Shown here: piece by piece, positions 23,319 through 31,571 of the stretch
Layout of the letters: every line of letters starts with the position of its first letter
Position numbering within the stretch: position 1 is the first letter of the stretch
Assembly: GCA_963608705.1 (NCBI GenBank)
Contig: CAVDHB010000069.1
Span: forward strand, 1 to 31,651
Origin: CAVDHB01 sp963608705
GTDB taxonomy: Bacteria; Bacteroidota; Bacteroidia; Bacteroidales; Bacteroidaceae
Direction: 5' to 3'
DNA length: 31,651 bases
The notes under the pieces: model-generated
What the model was told of the DNA's origin: nothing
Databases searched by the model: none
Seen by the model: only the letters and a program-made list of their open reading frames with translations
Made by a program: the position numbers and the translations under genes

Positions 23319-26111
23319 TTGAGAAAGAGTATATTCATAATCATTACAGTACTTAGCGTACTCGCATTGGCACAACGCCATCCTGCGGGAAGCCGTCCAC
23401 ATACCTCTGAAGACAGCGCACAAGCGGACAAAGACTCACTGGACAAACTTCTGAGTTTCACGCATTCCGACAGCGTCTCACTGGACTCCCTACGGCATCT
23501 CGCACTCAACGACACGGCCCAGACAGACACCACGGACACCGTGGCTCAGAAAAAAAAGAACCAGCTGGACGCTCCTGTAACCTATCAGGCGGAAGACTCC
23601 GCCGTATATGACGCGACAACCAAATACGCCTATCTCTACGGAAAAGGCAAGATAAACTACCAAAACATTGAGCTGAACGCCGACCGTATCATGACCAACA
23701 TGGACACCATGACCGTAAGAGCGAACGGCTCCATGAACGACTCCACCAAAAAAGTGACAGGCAAGCCGGTGTTCAAGCAAGGGGAAGACCAGTACGAATC
23801 AGATTCCATGGCCTACAACTTCAAGACACGCAAGGCGTTTATCACCAATGTAACCACCCAGGAAGGTGAAGGTTTCCTCATCAGTCAAGGCACTAAGAAA
23901 GATTCCAACAACGTGATGTATATGTCGGGAGGTAAATACACCACCTGCGATGCTTCGCATCCTCACTTCTACCTGCAACTGAGCCGAGCCAAGGTGCGTC
24001 CCGGAAAGAACATCGTGTTCGGACCGGCTTGGCTGGTATTTGAAGACGTACCCCTGCCCTTGGTAGTACCCTTTGGATTCTTCCCGTTCAACAAAAAATA
24101 CTCTTCAGGACTGCTCATGCCCTCTTACGGTGATGACCTGGAGAAAGGATTTTACCTCAGAGACGGTGGTTATTACCTGGCACTGAGCGACAAGATGGAC
24201 TTGCGACTGACAGGAGAAATCTACACGAAAGGCTCTTGGGGACTGACCGCAGCCTCCACCTATGTCAAACGATACAAGTACAGAGGCTCGTTTAACCTAA
24301 ACTATTTGGTCTCCAAAACGGGAGACAAGGGAATGCCCGACTATACGACTACAAAGGACTTCCGTATCAACTGGCAGCACTCGCAGGACTCCAAGGCCAG
24401 CATGGACAACCAGTTCTCGGCCAGTGTACAGTTCTCCACACAGAGCTACGACCGCAACAGTCTGAATACCATCTATAACCCGGAGACGTATGCGGAAAAC
24501 ATGAAGCAGTCTTCCGTGAACTTCTCTCATAATTTCCACAAGATAGGTCTCTTGATGCAAATGGGTATGAACCTCAGCTCAAACTCACGGGACGGGTCAC
24601 TGAGCATGACCATGCCTAACATGAGCTTGTCTCTGACAAAGCTCTATCCTTTCCGTCGCAAGACCCCCACCACCTCCGAAAGATGGTACGAGAAGATTTC
24701 ATTGACCTACAATGGAACAATGGAAAACAGGGTGAACACGACTGAAAGCCAGTTCTTCCACACCTCACTCGCCAAAGACTGGCAGAACGGCTTCCAGCAT
24801 CAAATCTCCACCGACGCCAACTTCACGCTGATGAAATACATCACCATCACTCCGTCCTTCAACTATACCAGCCGTTGGTATCTGAACCAAGTGAACAGAA
24901 GTTGGGACAAGCTGCGCCAAGTGGAACGTATGGACACCATTCAGGGATTCCATCGTGTGGCAAACTACCAGATGAACATCGGCATGAACACCACGCTCTA
25001 TGGCTTCTACAAACCGTGGCGCAAGCTGTTCGGCGACAAGATTGTGATGATACGCCACATGTTCAAACCCTCTGTCAGCTTCTCTTATGCCCCGGACTTC
25101 AGCAACAAGCGTTTCGGTATCTACAAATCTTACATCAAGACAGACGCACAAGGAAACCAGACTGAGGTAAAATACTCTCCGTGGGCAAATTCCATCTACG
25201 GAGCACCTTCCGCCGGAAAAATGGGAAGCTTCACCTTCAACGTGTCCAACCAAGTAGAGGCGAAAATCAAGAGCGACAAGGACTCCACTGGGTTCAAGAA
25301 AATTAGTATCATCGACCAGTTGAGTGCCAGCCTGTCCTATAACATGGCGGCCAGAATCAGACCGTGGAGCGACTTGACCACCAACTTGCGCCTGAAACCC
25401 GTGGAGAACTTCCCCATCGACTTGAACTTTGACGCAGTATGGCATACATACGGCTACAAAGTGACCAAAAGCGGACAAATCGTACAGGACGACAGGACGG
25501 AATGGTCACACGGACGCTTCGGACGGTTTGGCGGATTCAGCAAGAACATTTCCTATACCTTCAATAACGAGACGTTTAAAAAACTCTTCGGAAAGAAAGA
25601 AGAAGAAAAGAAAGACGACAAGACCGCACAGGCGAAGGCCGACGGCGACAACGCACAAGGCACAGAAGACAAAAAAGACTCCAAAGACAAGGAGAAAGAC
25701 AGTGGTAATGGACTGGATTCCGACGGATATATGAAACTGAAATTCCCCTGGTCACTGAACGTATCCTACGGCTTTACAGTCAGCGAGGATATACGTGCGG
25801 AGAAATTCAACATGAAGAAGATGCGTTATCCCTACAAGATAAGCCAGCAGTTCAACTTCTCCGGCAGCTTCCAGCCTACCGACGGATGGAACTTCAACTT
25901 CTCCTCCGGCTACGACTTCGACTACCACAAGCTGTCCATGACCACCGTAAACTTCACACGCAACCTACACTGCTTCACGTTGTCTGGTGGTGTGGTGCTA
26001 TTCCCTTACCGCACATTCAACATCACAATCCGAGCCAACGCACAAGTATTGACAGACGCCTTGAAATACGACAAGCGCAGCTCATACGGAAGCACTATAC
26101 AATGGTATTAA
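23319..26111 (+). CDS. lptD: LPS-assembly outer-membrane protein LptD (OstA family)
   Basis: The protein is about 930 aa. It has a signal peptide (RKSIFIIITVLSVLALAQ), then an N-terminal OstA/LptA-like domain (YQAEDSAVYDATTKYAYLYGKGKINYQNIELNADRI). The plug/barrel region contains VFGPAWLVFEDVPLPLVVPFGFFPF, followed by many amphipathic strands ending in aromatic QWY, as in outer-membrane barrels. It inserts lipopolysaccharide into the outer leaflet together with LptE. A Lys/Asp-rich low-complexity insert lies near residues 765-815. I propose a TTG start at 23319, since it directly begins the signal peptide and the ATG at 23265 overlaps a promoter; the longer start cannot be excluded. Confidence 0.88.
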   Translation: MRKSIFIIITVLSVLALAQRHPAGSRPHTSEDSAQADKDSLDKLLSFTHSDSVSLDSLRHLALNDTAQTDTTDTVAQKKKNQLDAPVTYQAEDSAVYDATTKYAYLYGKGKINYQNIELNADRIMTNMDTMTVRANGSMNDSTKKVTGKPVFKQGEDQYESDSMAYNFKTRKAFITNVTTQEGEGFLISQGTKKDSNNVMYMSGGKYTTCDASHPHFYLQLSRAKVRPGKNIVFGPAWLVFEDVPLPLVVPFGFFPFNKKYSSGLLMPSYGDDLEKGFYLRDGGYYLALSDKMDLRLTGEIYTKGSWGLTAASTYVKRYKYRGSFNLNYLVSKTGDKGMPDYTTTKDFRINWQHSQDSKASMDNQFSASVQFSTQSYDRNSLNTIYNPETYAENMKQSSVNFSHNFHKIGLLMQMGMNLSSNSRDGSLSMTMPNMSLSLTKLYPFRRKTPTTSERWYEKISLTYNGTMENRVNTTESQFFHTSLAKDWQNGFQHQISTDANFTLMKYITITPSFNYTSRWYLNQVNRSWDKLRQVERMDTIQGFHRVANYQMNIGMNTTLYGFYKPWRKLFGDKIVMIRHMFKPSVSFSYAPDFSNKRFGIYKSYIKTDAQGNQTEVKYSPWANSIYGAPSAGKMGSFTFNVSNQVEAKIKSDKDSTGFKKISIIDQLSASLSYNMAARIRPWSDLTTNLRLKPVENFPIDLNFDAVWHTYGYKVTKSGQIVQDDRTEWSHGRFGRFGGFSKNISYTFNNETFKKLFGKKEEEKKDDKTAQAKADGDNAQGTEDKKDSKDKEKDSGNGLDSDGYMKLKFPWSLNVSYGFTVSEDIRAEKFNMKKMRYPYKISQQFNFSGSFQPTDGWNFNFSSGYDFDYHKLSMTTVNFTRNLHCFTLSGGVVLFPYRTFNITIRANAQVLTDALKYDKRSSYGSTIQWY

Positions 26112-26128
26112 GGTAACTTTAAAGCAAA

Positions 26129-26171
26129 ACCAAAGCGGGCGATTACATTTTCAGTAATCGCCCGCTTTGGT
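26129..26171. terminator. bidirectional terminator between lptD and nrdB
   Basis: An 18-bp perfect stem (26129-26146 with 26154-26171) containing AAAGCGGGCGATTAC with a 7-nt loop, placed between convergent genes. Confidence 0.85.
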
Positions 26172-26193
26172 ATCTCAAATCGAGGAAAAGTAT

Positions 26194-27243
26194 TTACAAA
26201 TCATCCTCCAACGCCGTACTCTTAGCATAGGCGGTAGAACGCGCCTCGAAGAAATCCGTCTTCACCATGTTCGCATTAGAGTACTGTGACACCCACTGCA
26301 TACTCTCCGGCTCTTCCCGGTTGTCTTCATAGAGAGGCTCGTAGCCAAGACTTGTCCAACGCAAGTTGCCCAGATAGCGTATGTAGTCAGAAACCATCTT
26401 TCCGTTCAGGCCGGGAATCTCGTCACCGATGACATACTGTCCCCATGCGATTTCCTGACGCACACCTTCCCGCATCATTTCCTCATACACCTTCACTTGC
26501 TCTGGCCGGAACAGTTCCGGTTCTTCTTTTTGCAATTCGAGTATGATGTTGCGGAAAAGCCACAAGTGCGTGTTCTCATCACGATTGATGTAGCGTATCT
26601 CCTGTGCGGAACCCGGCATCTTGCCGTTACGGCTCAAGTTATAGAAGAACATGAAGCCACTGTAGAAGTAGATACCCTCCAATATATAATTGGCCACCAT
26701 CGTCTTCATCAACGTAAAGCCGTCCTTGTGCTCTTGAAAATCATTGTAACAGTCTCCCACGAACTTATTGCGCTTCAACAAATGCTCGTCCGTCTTCCAC
26801 TGATACAGAATCTCGTTGCGTTTCTCCGGCGAACAGATAGTATCCAGCATATAGCTATAGCTCTGGCTGTGCACACATTCCTGGAAAGTCTGGATATGCA
26901 GGCACAAGTCCACCTCGTTTGCAGTCACATATTCCACGATACAAGGCAGGTTGTTGGACTGCAAGGAATCGAGGAACACGAGGAAACTCAGAATCTTGTC
27001 ATACGCCGTGCGTTCCGGCACGGAGAGATTCGGATAATCCTTGGTATCTTGCGACAGGTTTATCTCCTCCGGAATCCAGAAGTTGTTCATGGCCTGACGG
27101 TACCAGTCGGACGCCCACTGATAACGCATGTTGTTAAAGTCGTTCAAGTTGGTGGTGTTTCCGCCTATCATACGGCGCAAACGCACATCCACGTCCCCGT
27201 CCGGGTTGAACAACGGTTTCTTGTGTAATATCTTATTTTCCAT
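26194..27243 (-). CDS. nrdB: ribonucleotide reductase class Ia beta subunit
   Basis: The 349-aa R2 protein carries the diiron-tyrosyl radical. Ligands and radical site are all visible: Asp in FLDSLQ, Glu and His in QECVHSQSYSY with the radical Tyr four residues after the His, Glu in YILEGIYFY, and Glu and His in RDENTHLW. It supplies the radical to NrdA for deoxyribonucleotide synthesis. It starts 19 nt after the nrdA stop (one operon) and ends at a strong terminator. The Tyr is present, so this is not a Mn/Fe Phe-type class Ic enzyme. Confidence 0.97.
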   Translation of the reverse strand: MENKILHKKPLFNPDGDVDVRLRRMIGGNTTNLNDFNNMRYQWASDWYRQAMNNFWIPEEINLSQDTKDYPNLSVPERTAYDKILSFLVFLDSLQSNNLPCIVEYVTANEVDLCLHIQTFQECVHSQSYSYMLDTICSPEKRNEILYQWKTDEHLLKRNKFVGDCYNDFQEHKDGFTLMKTMVANYILEGIYFYSGFMFFYNLSRNGKMPGSAQEIRYINRDENTHLWLFRNIILELQKEEPELFRPEQVKVYEEMMREGVRQEIAWGQYVIGDEIPGLNGKMVSDYIRYLGNLRWTSLGYEPLYEDNREEPESMQWVSQYSNANMVKTDFFEARSTAYAKSTALEDDL

Positions 27244-27262
27244 AATTCAATGAATATCTAAG

Positions 27263-29782
27263 TTAGGAAGCACAGCTCTCGCACTCTTCCACTTCCAACG
27301 ACTTGCTGCGCACGTAATAAAGCGTCTTCACCCCCTGTTCCCATGCCAGCAGATACAGATTCAGCACCTGACGCATGGTGAAATCGTTCGTGATATAAAG
27401 ATTCACGCTCTGCGCCTGGTCTATATGCCGCTGACGGATGCCAGCCGCACGGATACTCCAGGTCTGGTCGATGGTGTAGGCACCCTTATAGTACCAATAC
27501 GTCTTGTCCGACAAATCGGGTGCCACCCTTGGCAACATGGTTCCTTTCTTTTCCTCAATGAAGAAACGCTGCATCACAGGGTCCACCCCTGCGGTAGTTC
27601 CCGCAATGATTCCCGTGCTGGAAGTCGGTGCAATGGCCAACAGATAGGCATTGCGCATTCCTTGTTTCGCCACTTTCTCCTGCAATGCTTTCCACCGGGG
27701 AGAATCATAGCCACGCAAGCTGAAATACGCCCCCGTCTGCCAGTCACTCCCCTCGAAGTAATCGTAGCATCCCTTTTCCCTGGCTATTTCCGTGCTGGCC
27801 TCAATCGCGTCATAATTTATCTCTTCGAACACCTTGTCCACAAATTGCAGGTGCTCCTCGCTTTCCCAACGGATGCCTCGTGCGGCCAGCGCATGATGGT
27901 ATCCACTCACACCCAGTCCAATACTACGATAACGATGGTTCGTTATCTTGGCATAAGGCAGAGGATAGAAGTTCAAGTCTATCACATTGTCCAAGGCACG
28001 CACCACAGTCCCGACGATTTGTCTCATCTCCTCGTGGTCTTCCAAAGGCAGATGTCCCAGCGAAAGACTCGCCAAATTACACACCACGAAATCGCCCGGC
28101 TTAGTGGTAGACACCACCACCGTGTCGCCTTCCTGCGTCTTTATTGCGGAAGAGACCGTCTCGATGCTCTTCATGTTCTGCGCAATCTCCGTACAGAGAT
28201 TCGAGCAGTATATCACACCTTGGTGCTTGTTAGGATTCGCACGGTTCACTATATCACGGTTGAAAGTAAACGGCGTACCCGTCTCCACCGCCGATTTCAG
28301 AATCAGACGGATGATGTCCTTGATAGTCATACGGCGTTTCGTGATACGGGAATCATTCACACAATCCCAATAGCGTTTCTCCCACTCTTCTCCGTAATAA
28401 TCCTCCAGACAATACCCCTTCGTGATCATCACCTCGTTCGGGCAGAACATATACCAATCCTGGTTCATGTCCTCCTTAGCCATCCGCCAGAAAAGGTCGG
28501 GATAGCACACAGCCGGGAAGACATCGTGCGCCTTCATGCGTTCGTCACCGTTGTTGGTACGCAGTTGCAGGAACTCAGGCAAATCCTTGTGCCATACATC
28601 CAGGTAAACAGCCACGGCACCCTGACGCATACCGAGTTGGTCTACAGCCACCGCCGTGTCGTTCACGATACGAATCCAGCGGATAACACCTCCGGCCACA
28701 CCTTTGAAGCCTCGTATGTTTCCACCGGCGGCACGCACTTTGCCGAAATACATCCCCATGCCTCCGCCAAACTTGCTGACCATGGCGAAATTGTCAATGC
28801 TGCGATAAATGCCCTCCAGACTGTCTGGCACCGTGTCAATGAAACAACTCGACAACTGGTGATACGGCTTGCGGGCGTTGGACATTGTGGGAGTGGCCAT
28901 CGTCACTTTCAAGGTACTCAACAAATCATAGAACCTGTGTGCCCATTCCATTCGGTTGTTCTTCTCCCGCATGGCTAAATGCAGGGCGATGCCGAGAAAC
29001 ATCTCCTGCACTGTTTCCAACGGCTTGAAGGTACGGGAATGTATCAGATAACGCTTGGCCAGCAAGTCCAGCCCAGAATACGTGAACAGATTGTCACGGG
29101 ATTTTTCTATGAACGTGGCAGCCTCCTGTATCTCCGCCCTTGTGTAACTTTCCAGAATATAACTTCCGTAAAGCTCCTCGTCCGTCAAGAAACGCAGTTT
29201 GTCATAGAAAGAGCAAAGTCCTAACTTGTCCGTTTCCTCCTTGATACGTTTGTTCAGCAGGAAATTAAGCAGGCGAGCCGCTATGTACTCCCATTTGGGA
29301 GCATCTGGTGTGGTCAGTTCCACCGCCGCTTTGACCAAGGAGTTCAAAGCCTCTTGTTTCGACATATTCTCCTTGGAGAAAGAATTGAACTTCTCAGCCA
29401 ATCGGGTCATCGAATAGATTTCCCCTTTGAAATCCTTCTGTATGCGTGTCAGCACAGGTTCCAACGCCTTTTCTTCCAGCTTAGCCACCAAGGCGTTGGC
29501 CGAATGGCGTTGCTCGTTTCGTTTGGCGCGGTAAAGAATATAGCTCTTCGCCTCTTGATAATAGCCACGCTCCATCAAGACACGCTCTACCTCATCCTGT
29601 ATTCTTTCCACAGAATGATTCTCATCCTGCGTCCAAATGAATCTCTCCACATCCTCCGCCATAGACAAGACAGCTTCCTCATCTATGGGTTTCCCCGTAG
29701 ACTTGAAGCTTTTCTTCATGGCCACGATGATTTTCCGCTTATTATAAGGCTCTTTCAGCCCGTTTCTTTTTATAATTACCAT
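27263..29782 (-). CDS. nrdA: ribonucleotide reductase class Ia alpha subunit
   Basis: The 839-aa catalytic subunit reduces ribonucleoside diphosphates. An N-terminal ATP-cone (1-90: IIKRNGLKEPYNKRKI) allows dATP control. Active-site residues are C313 (SSCFIDT), N528, C530 and E532 (CSNLCTEI) and C568 (VVCNLASLSLG); APTSSTGIIAGTTAGVDP and the C-terminal redox pair ECESCAS are present. It is somewhat longer than the Escherichia coli subunit. It is first in the nrdA-nrdB operon with its own promoter. No NrdR box was recognised. Confidence 0.97.
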   Translation of the reverse strand: MVIIKRNGLKEPYNKRKIIVAMKKSFKSTGKPIDEEAVLSMAEDVERFIWTQDENHSVERIQDEVERVLMERGYYQEAKSYILYRAKRNEQRHSANALVAKLEEKALEPVLTRIQKDFKGEIYSMTRLAEKFNSFSKENMSKQEALNSLVKAAVELTTPDAPKWEYIAARLLNFLLNKRIKEETDKLGLCSFYDKLRFLTDEELYGSYILESYTRAEIQEAATFIEKSRDNLFTYSGLDLLAKRYLIHSRTFKPLETVQEMFLGIALHLAMREKNNRMEWAHRFYDLLSTLKVTMATPTMSNARKPYHQLSSCFIDTVPDSLEGIYRSIDNFAMVSKFGGGMGMYFGKVRAAGGNIRGFKGVAGGVIRWIRIVNDTAVAVDQLGMRQGAVAVYLDVWHKDLPEFLQLRTNNGDERMKAHDVFPAVCYPDLFWRMAKEDMNQDWYMFCPNEVMITKGYCLEDYYGEEWEKRYWDCVNDSRITKRRMTIKDIIRLILKSAVETGTPFTFNRDIVNRANPNKHQGVIYCSNLCTEIAQNMKSIETVSSAIKTQEGDTVVVSTTKPGDFVVCNLASLSLGHLPLEDHEEMRQIVGTVVRALDNVIDLNFYPLPYAKITNHRYRSIGLGVSGYHHALAARGIRWESEEHLQFVDKVFEEINYDAIEASTEIAREKGCYDYFEGSDWQTGAYFSLRGYDSPRWKALQEKVAKQGMRNAYLLAIAPTSSTGIIAGTTAGVDPVMQRFFIEEKKGTMLPRVAPDLSDKTYWYYKGAYTIDQTWSIRAAGIRQRHIDQAQSVNLYITNDFTMRQVLNLYLLAWEQGVKTLYYVRSKSLEVEECESCAS

Positions 29783-29804
29783 GGGTTAGGACTTTTCTAT
29801 GAGT

Positions 29805-29837
29805 GCAAAGATACTGTAAACCGACAGAAAAAACAAA
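29805..29837 (-). promoter_or_regulatory. promoter of nrdAB
   Basis: On the minus strand TTTG (29834-29837), 20 bp, TATCTTTGC (29805-29813), full consensus, 22 nt before the nrdA ATG. Confidence 0.75.
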
Positions 29838-29994
29838 TCTCCAATGTCCTTTGCGCATATCCGCACCCTAATTTGGAACACATAATGAGCCTATTTTGCC
29901 TTCCCACAATATACAACAAGTATTAATCCAATCAGCGTTGTCCGTCCGATTAGTTAAATAATTAATAATCAATTCACTTTTTACCCTCTTTCCA

Positions 29995-30024
29995 TTGCCA
30001 GTTCAATAGAAAGCAGTACTTTTG
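29995..30024 (+). promoter_or_regulatory. promoter of a short stand-alone RNA
   Basis: TTG (29995-29997), 19 bp, TACTTTTG (30017-30024), both boxes matching consensus. It is divergent from nrdA, and no gene follows on this strand. Confidence 0.65.
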
Positions 30025-30029
30025 CAGTG

Positions 30030-30093
30030 TGTTTTTCATAGTATTAGATTTAAGGTTAACAAAGGTTGGGATACAGCGGTATCCCATTTTTTT
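30030..30093 (+). ncRNA. candidate small RNA or orphan leader (about 64 nt)
   Basis: Between a consensus promoter and a strong terminator lies a transcript of about 64 nt with an AT-rich 5' part containing ATTAGATTTAAGGTTAAC and AAAGG. No reading frame of useful length starts in it. I have an impression, not verifiable here, that similar promoter-leader-hairpin units recur in Bacteroides genomes. It could be an sRNA, or a leader left after loss of its gene. The start coordinate is estimated from the -7 box. Confidence 0.5.
30067..30093 (+). terminator. rho-independent terminator of the short RNA
   Basis: TGGGATAC, loop AGCG, GTATCCCA, followed by seven T residues. Confidence 0.85.
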
Positions 30094-30138
30094 GCCTTAA
30101 CATACCACTCTCCCGCCTTGCACGTTGCAATACTGAAC

Positions 30139-30258
30139 CAGTAGAGACGCGATTTATCGCGTCTTCATTCATTGCGTCTCCACATTCATCAGCGATGAAT
30201 GTGGTAAAATATTAAAACACTATAAAATGCGGAGACGAGATGAATCGCATCTCTACTG
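30139..30258. mobile_element. 120-bp MITE/REP-like palindromic element
   Basis: The ends are inverted repeats: CAGTAGAGACGCGATT at the left and the complement of CAGTAGAGATGCGATTC at the right. Inside are a palindrome GACGCGAT-TT-ATCGCGTC and a perfect hairpin CCACATTCATC-AGC-GATGAATGTGG. The core matches the 28-bp palindrome before uvrA. It has no coding capacity; it is either a non-autonomous mobile element or a compound REP. Confidence 0.6.
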
Positions 30259-30335
30259 TGGAACGTAAATCGGCTTCAATATCTTCCTCTCACTCGAAAT
30301 ATTGGATAAGCCCTTATTGGTTTGTGAAGTCCTTG

Positions 30336-30404
30336 CTCAAGACATTACTAGGTTACCGCTTAAGACATTACTAGGTTTGGCCTTAAGACATTACTAGGTC
30401 TAAA
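30336..30404. repeat. three tandem copies of a 23-bp repeat (first array)
   Basis: The units at 30336-30358, 30359-30381 and 30382-30404 share the core AAGACATTACTAGGT; the third decays at its end. The centre-to-centre spacing is exactly 23 bp. Confidence 0.9.
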
Positions 30405-30493
30405 ATCAATATTTTTAAAAGTTTTAGAGTGTTTAATATTCTCTGTTTCTGCGAGATAAAAGTATCTTAATTCAAAATATTGCAAAGTCACTA

Positions 30494-30539
30494 CTCAAGA
30501 GATTACTAGGTTTGGCCTTAAGAGATTACTAGGTTTGCG
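30494..30539. repeat. two tandem copies of the 23-bp repeat (second array)
   Basis: The units at 30494-30516 and 30517-30539 share AAGAGATTACTAGGTTTG, differing from the first array by C to G at one fixed position. The arrays are separated by 89 bp of AT-rich sequence. Confidence 0.9.
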
Positions 30540-30671
30540 TCCATGGCTTTGCCAAGCCTGAACCTAAAATCTTATAAAATGAGAAATTTCCTATTAATAA
30601 ATAGACATGATTATTCGCCATTTGTATAGAAGTAAGAACGGCTTCTGTAAAGGTAAAAAACAGCTATTCTA

Positions 30672-31571
30672 TCACCTATTTCCATGCCGAAAACTCTCAT
30701 ATACCTCTTTCGATAAACGGGCGATGACAGCGGAAAGTTGCGAAAGAGTTCCTTTTCCATCTTTGATAAACACAGCGATATAATAGGTTCTCCCATCGGG
30801 AAGCTGGACAAAGCCCATGTCGTTCACCCCGATATAAGCCCCTTCCGCATTGCGGTCACTGGTGCCCGTCTTATGACCAATGACAGCGGATGTATGCAGT
30901 AAAGGAGCCTTCAAACGGTCTGCCCCTGTCTGACATTCCTTCATCAGCTGGTACACCAGACGATACCTTGAATCCTGTTCCACCAGTCGTTCACAAAACA
31001 CCTTCAACAAACAGACCGCAGACAAAGGAGTCGTCCAGTTCCGATAGCAGAGAGACAAGTCCCGGTGCATCGCCTCCTCATTTTCCGTGATAGTGAACCC
31101 ACTGATACCCAATGAGCGAATGTAAGCGTCCGTTTGCGTCACCGAAACAAAACGCCTGAACAGGAGGTCGCAAGCATTATTATCACTCCGTTGCAATGTG
31201 TACGCAAGCAAGTCTTTCAGAGAAAGTTGGAACTGCTCCTCCGTATGCTCATCCCGGAGCGGACTGTAAGTGTCCTTACGCAATTCCTCCTGCCGGATGG
31301 TTATCAAGGAGTCCGGCGATACCCGATACCGTCTCATCCAGTCTGCCACAGCCAATGCTTGATGGAACTTGAAGACACTCATCATCGGGTATTCCCCCTC
31401 GTTATGCACCCTCAAGGTATCGCCTTGGTCTGTCATGACAGCCACCCCGACTTCCCCCTCGACTTCCTTAATCACAGAAACCAACCGTTGCCTCAAACTG
31501 TCCAGTCCACGGGCATTCACCGTCTGTCCTCCTAAAAGACAGAGCAACACTCCTATTATAATATGCCTCAT
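30672..31571 (-). CDS. class A beta-lactamase, PER/CepA/CblA-like
   Basis: The 299-aa protein has a signal peptide (residues 1-20, hydrophobic IIIGVLLCLLGG, ending NA) and acts in the periplasm. It contains the serine beta-lactamase motifs: S65-V-F-K68, S129-D-N131, an omega-loop Glu in ENEEAMHRD (about 165-166) followed by NWTTP, and K234-T-G. The M-H-x-D...NW omega loop is the pattern of the A2 subclass (PER, CepA, CfxA, CblA), common in Bacteroidales and often a cephalosporinase. It does not look identical to a known acquired allele that I could name. Its ATG overlaps the stop of the upstream AAA-ATPase/nuclease paralogue, implying co-translation with it. Hydrolytic spectrum unknown. Confidence 0.92.
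   Translation of the reverse strand: MRHIIIGVLLCLLGGQTVNARGLDSLRQRLVSVIKEVEGEVGVAVMTDQGDTLRVHNEGEYPMMSVFKFHQALAVADWMRRYRVSPDSLITIRQEELRKDTYSPLRDEHTEEQFQLSLKDLLAYTLQRSDNNACDLLFRRFVSVTQTDAYIRSLGISGFTITENEEAMHRDLSLCYRNWTTPLSAVCLLKVFCERLVEQDSRYRLVYQLMKECQTGADRLKAPLLHTSAVIGHKTGTSDRNAEGAYIGVNDMGFVQLPDGRTYYIAVFIKDGKGTLSQLSAVIARLSKEVYESFRHGNR

Noticed and set aside
27425..28978. A 517-codon open frame on the plus strand opposite nrdA
   Set aside because: It is entirely antisense to a gene with intact catalytic motifs; its translation is His/Arg/Val-rich without any domain, as expected for a shadow of a codon-biased gene.
30336..30539. CRISPR array
   Set aside because: The 23-bp units abut directly with no unique spacers, there are only five copies in two groups, and no cas genes are present.
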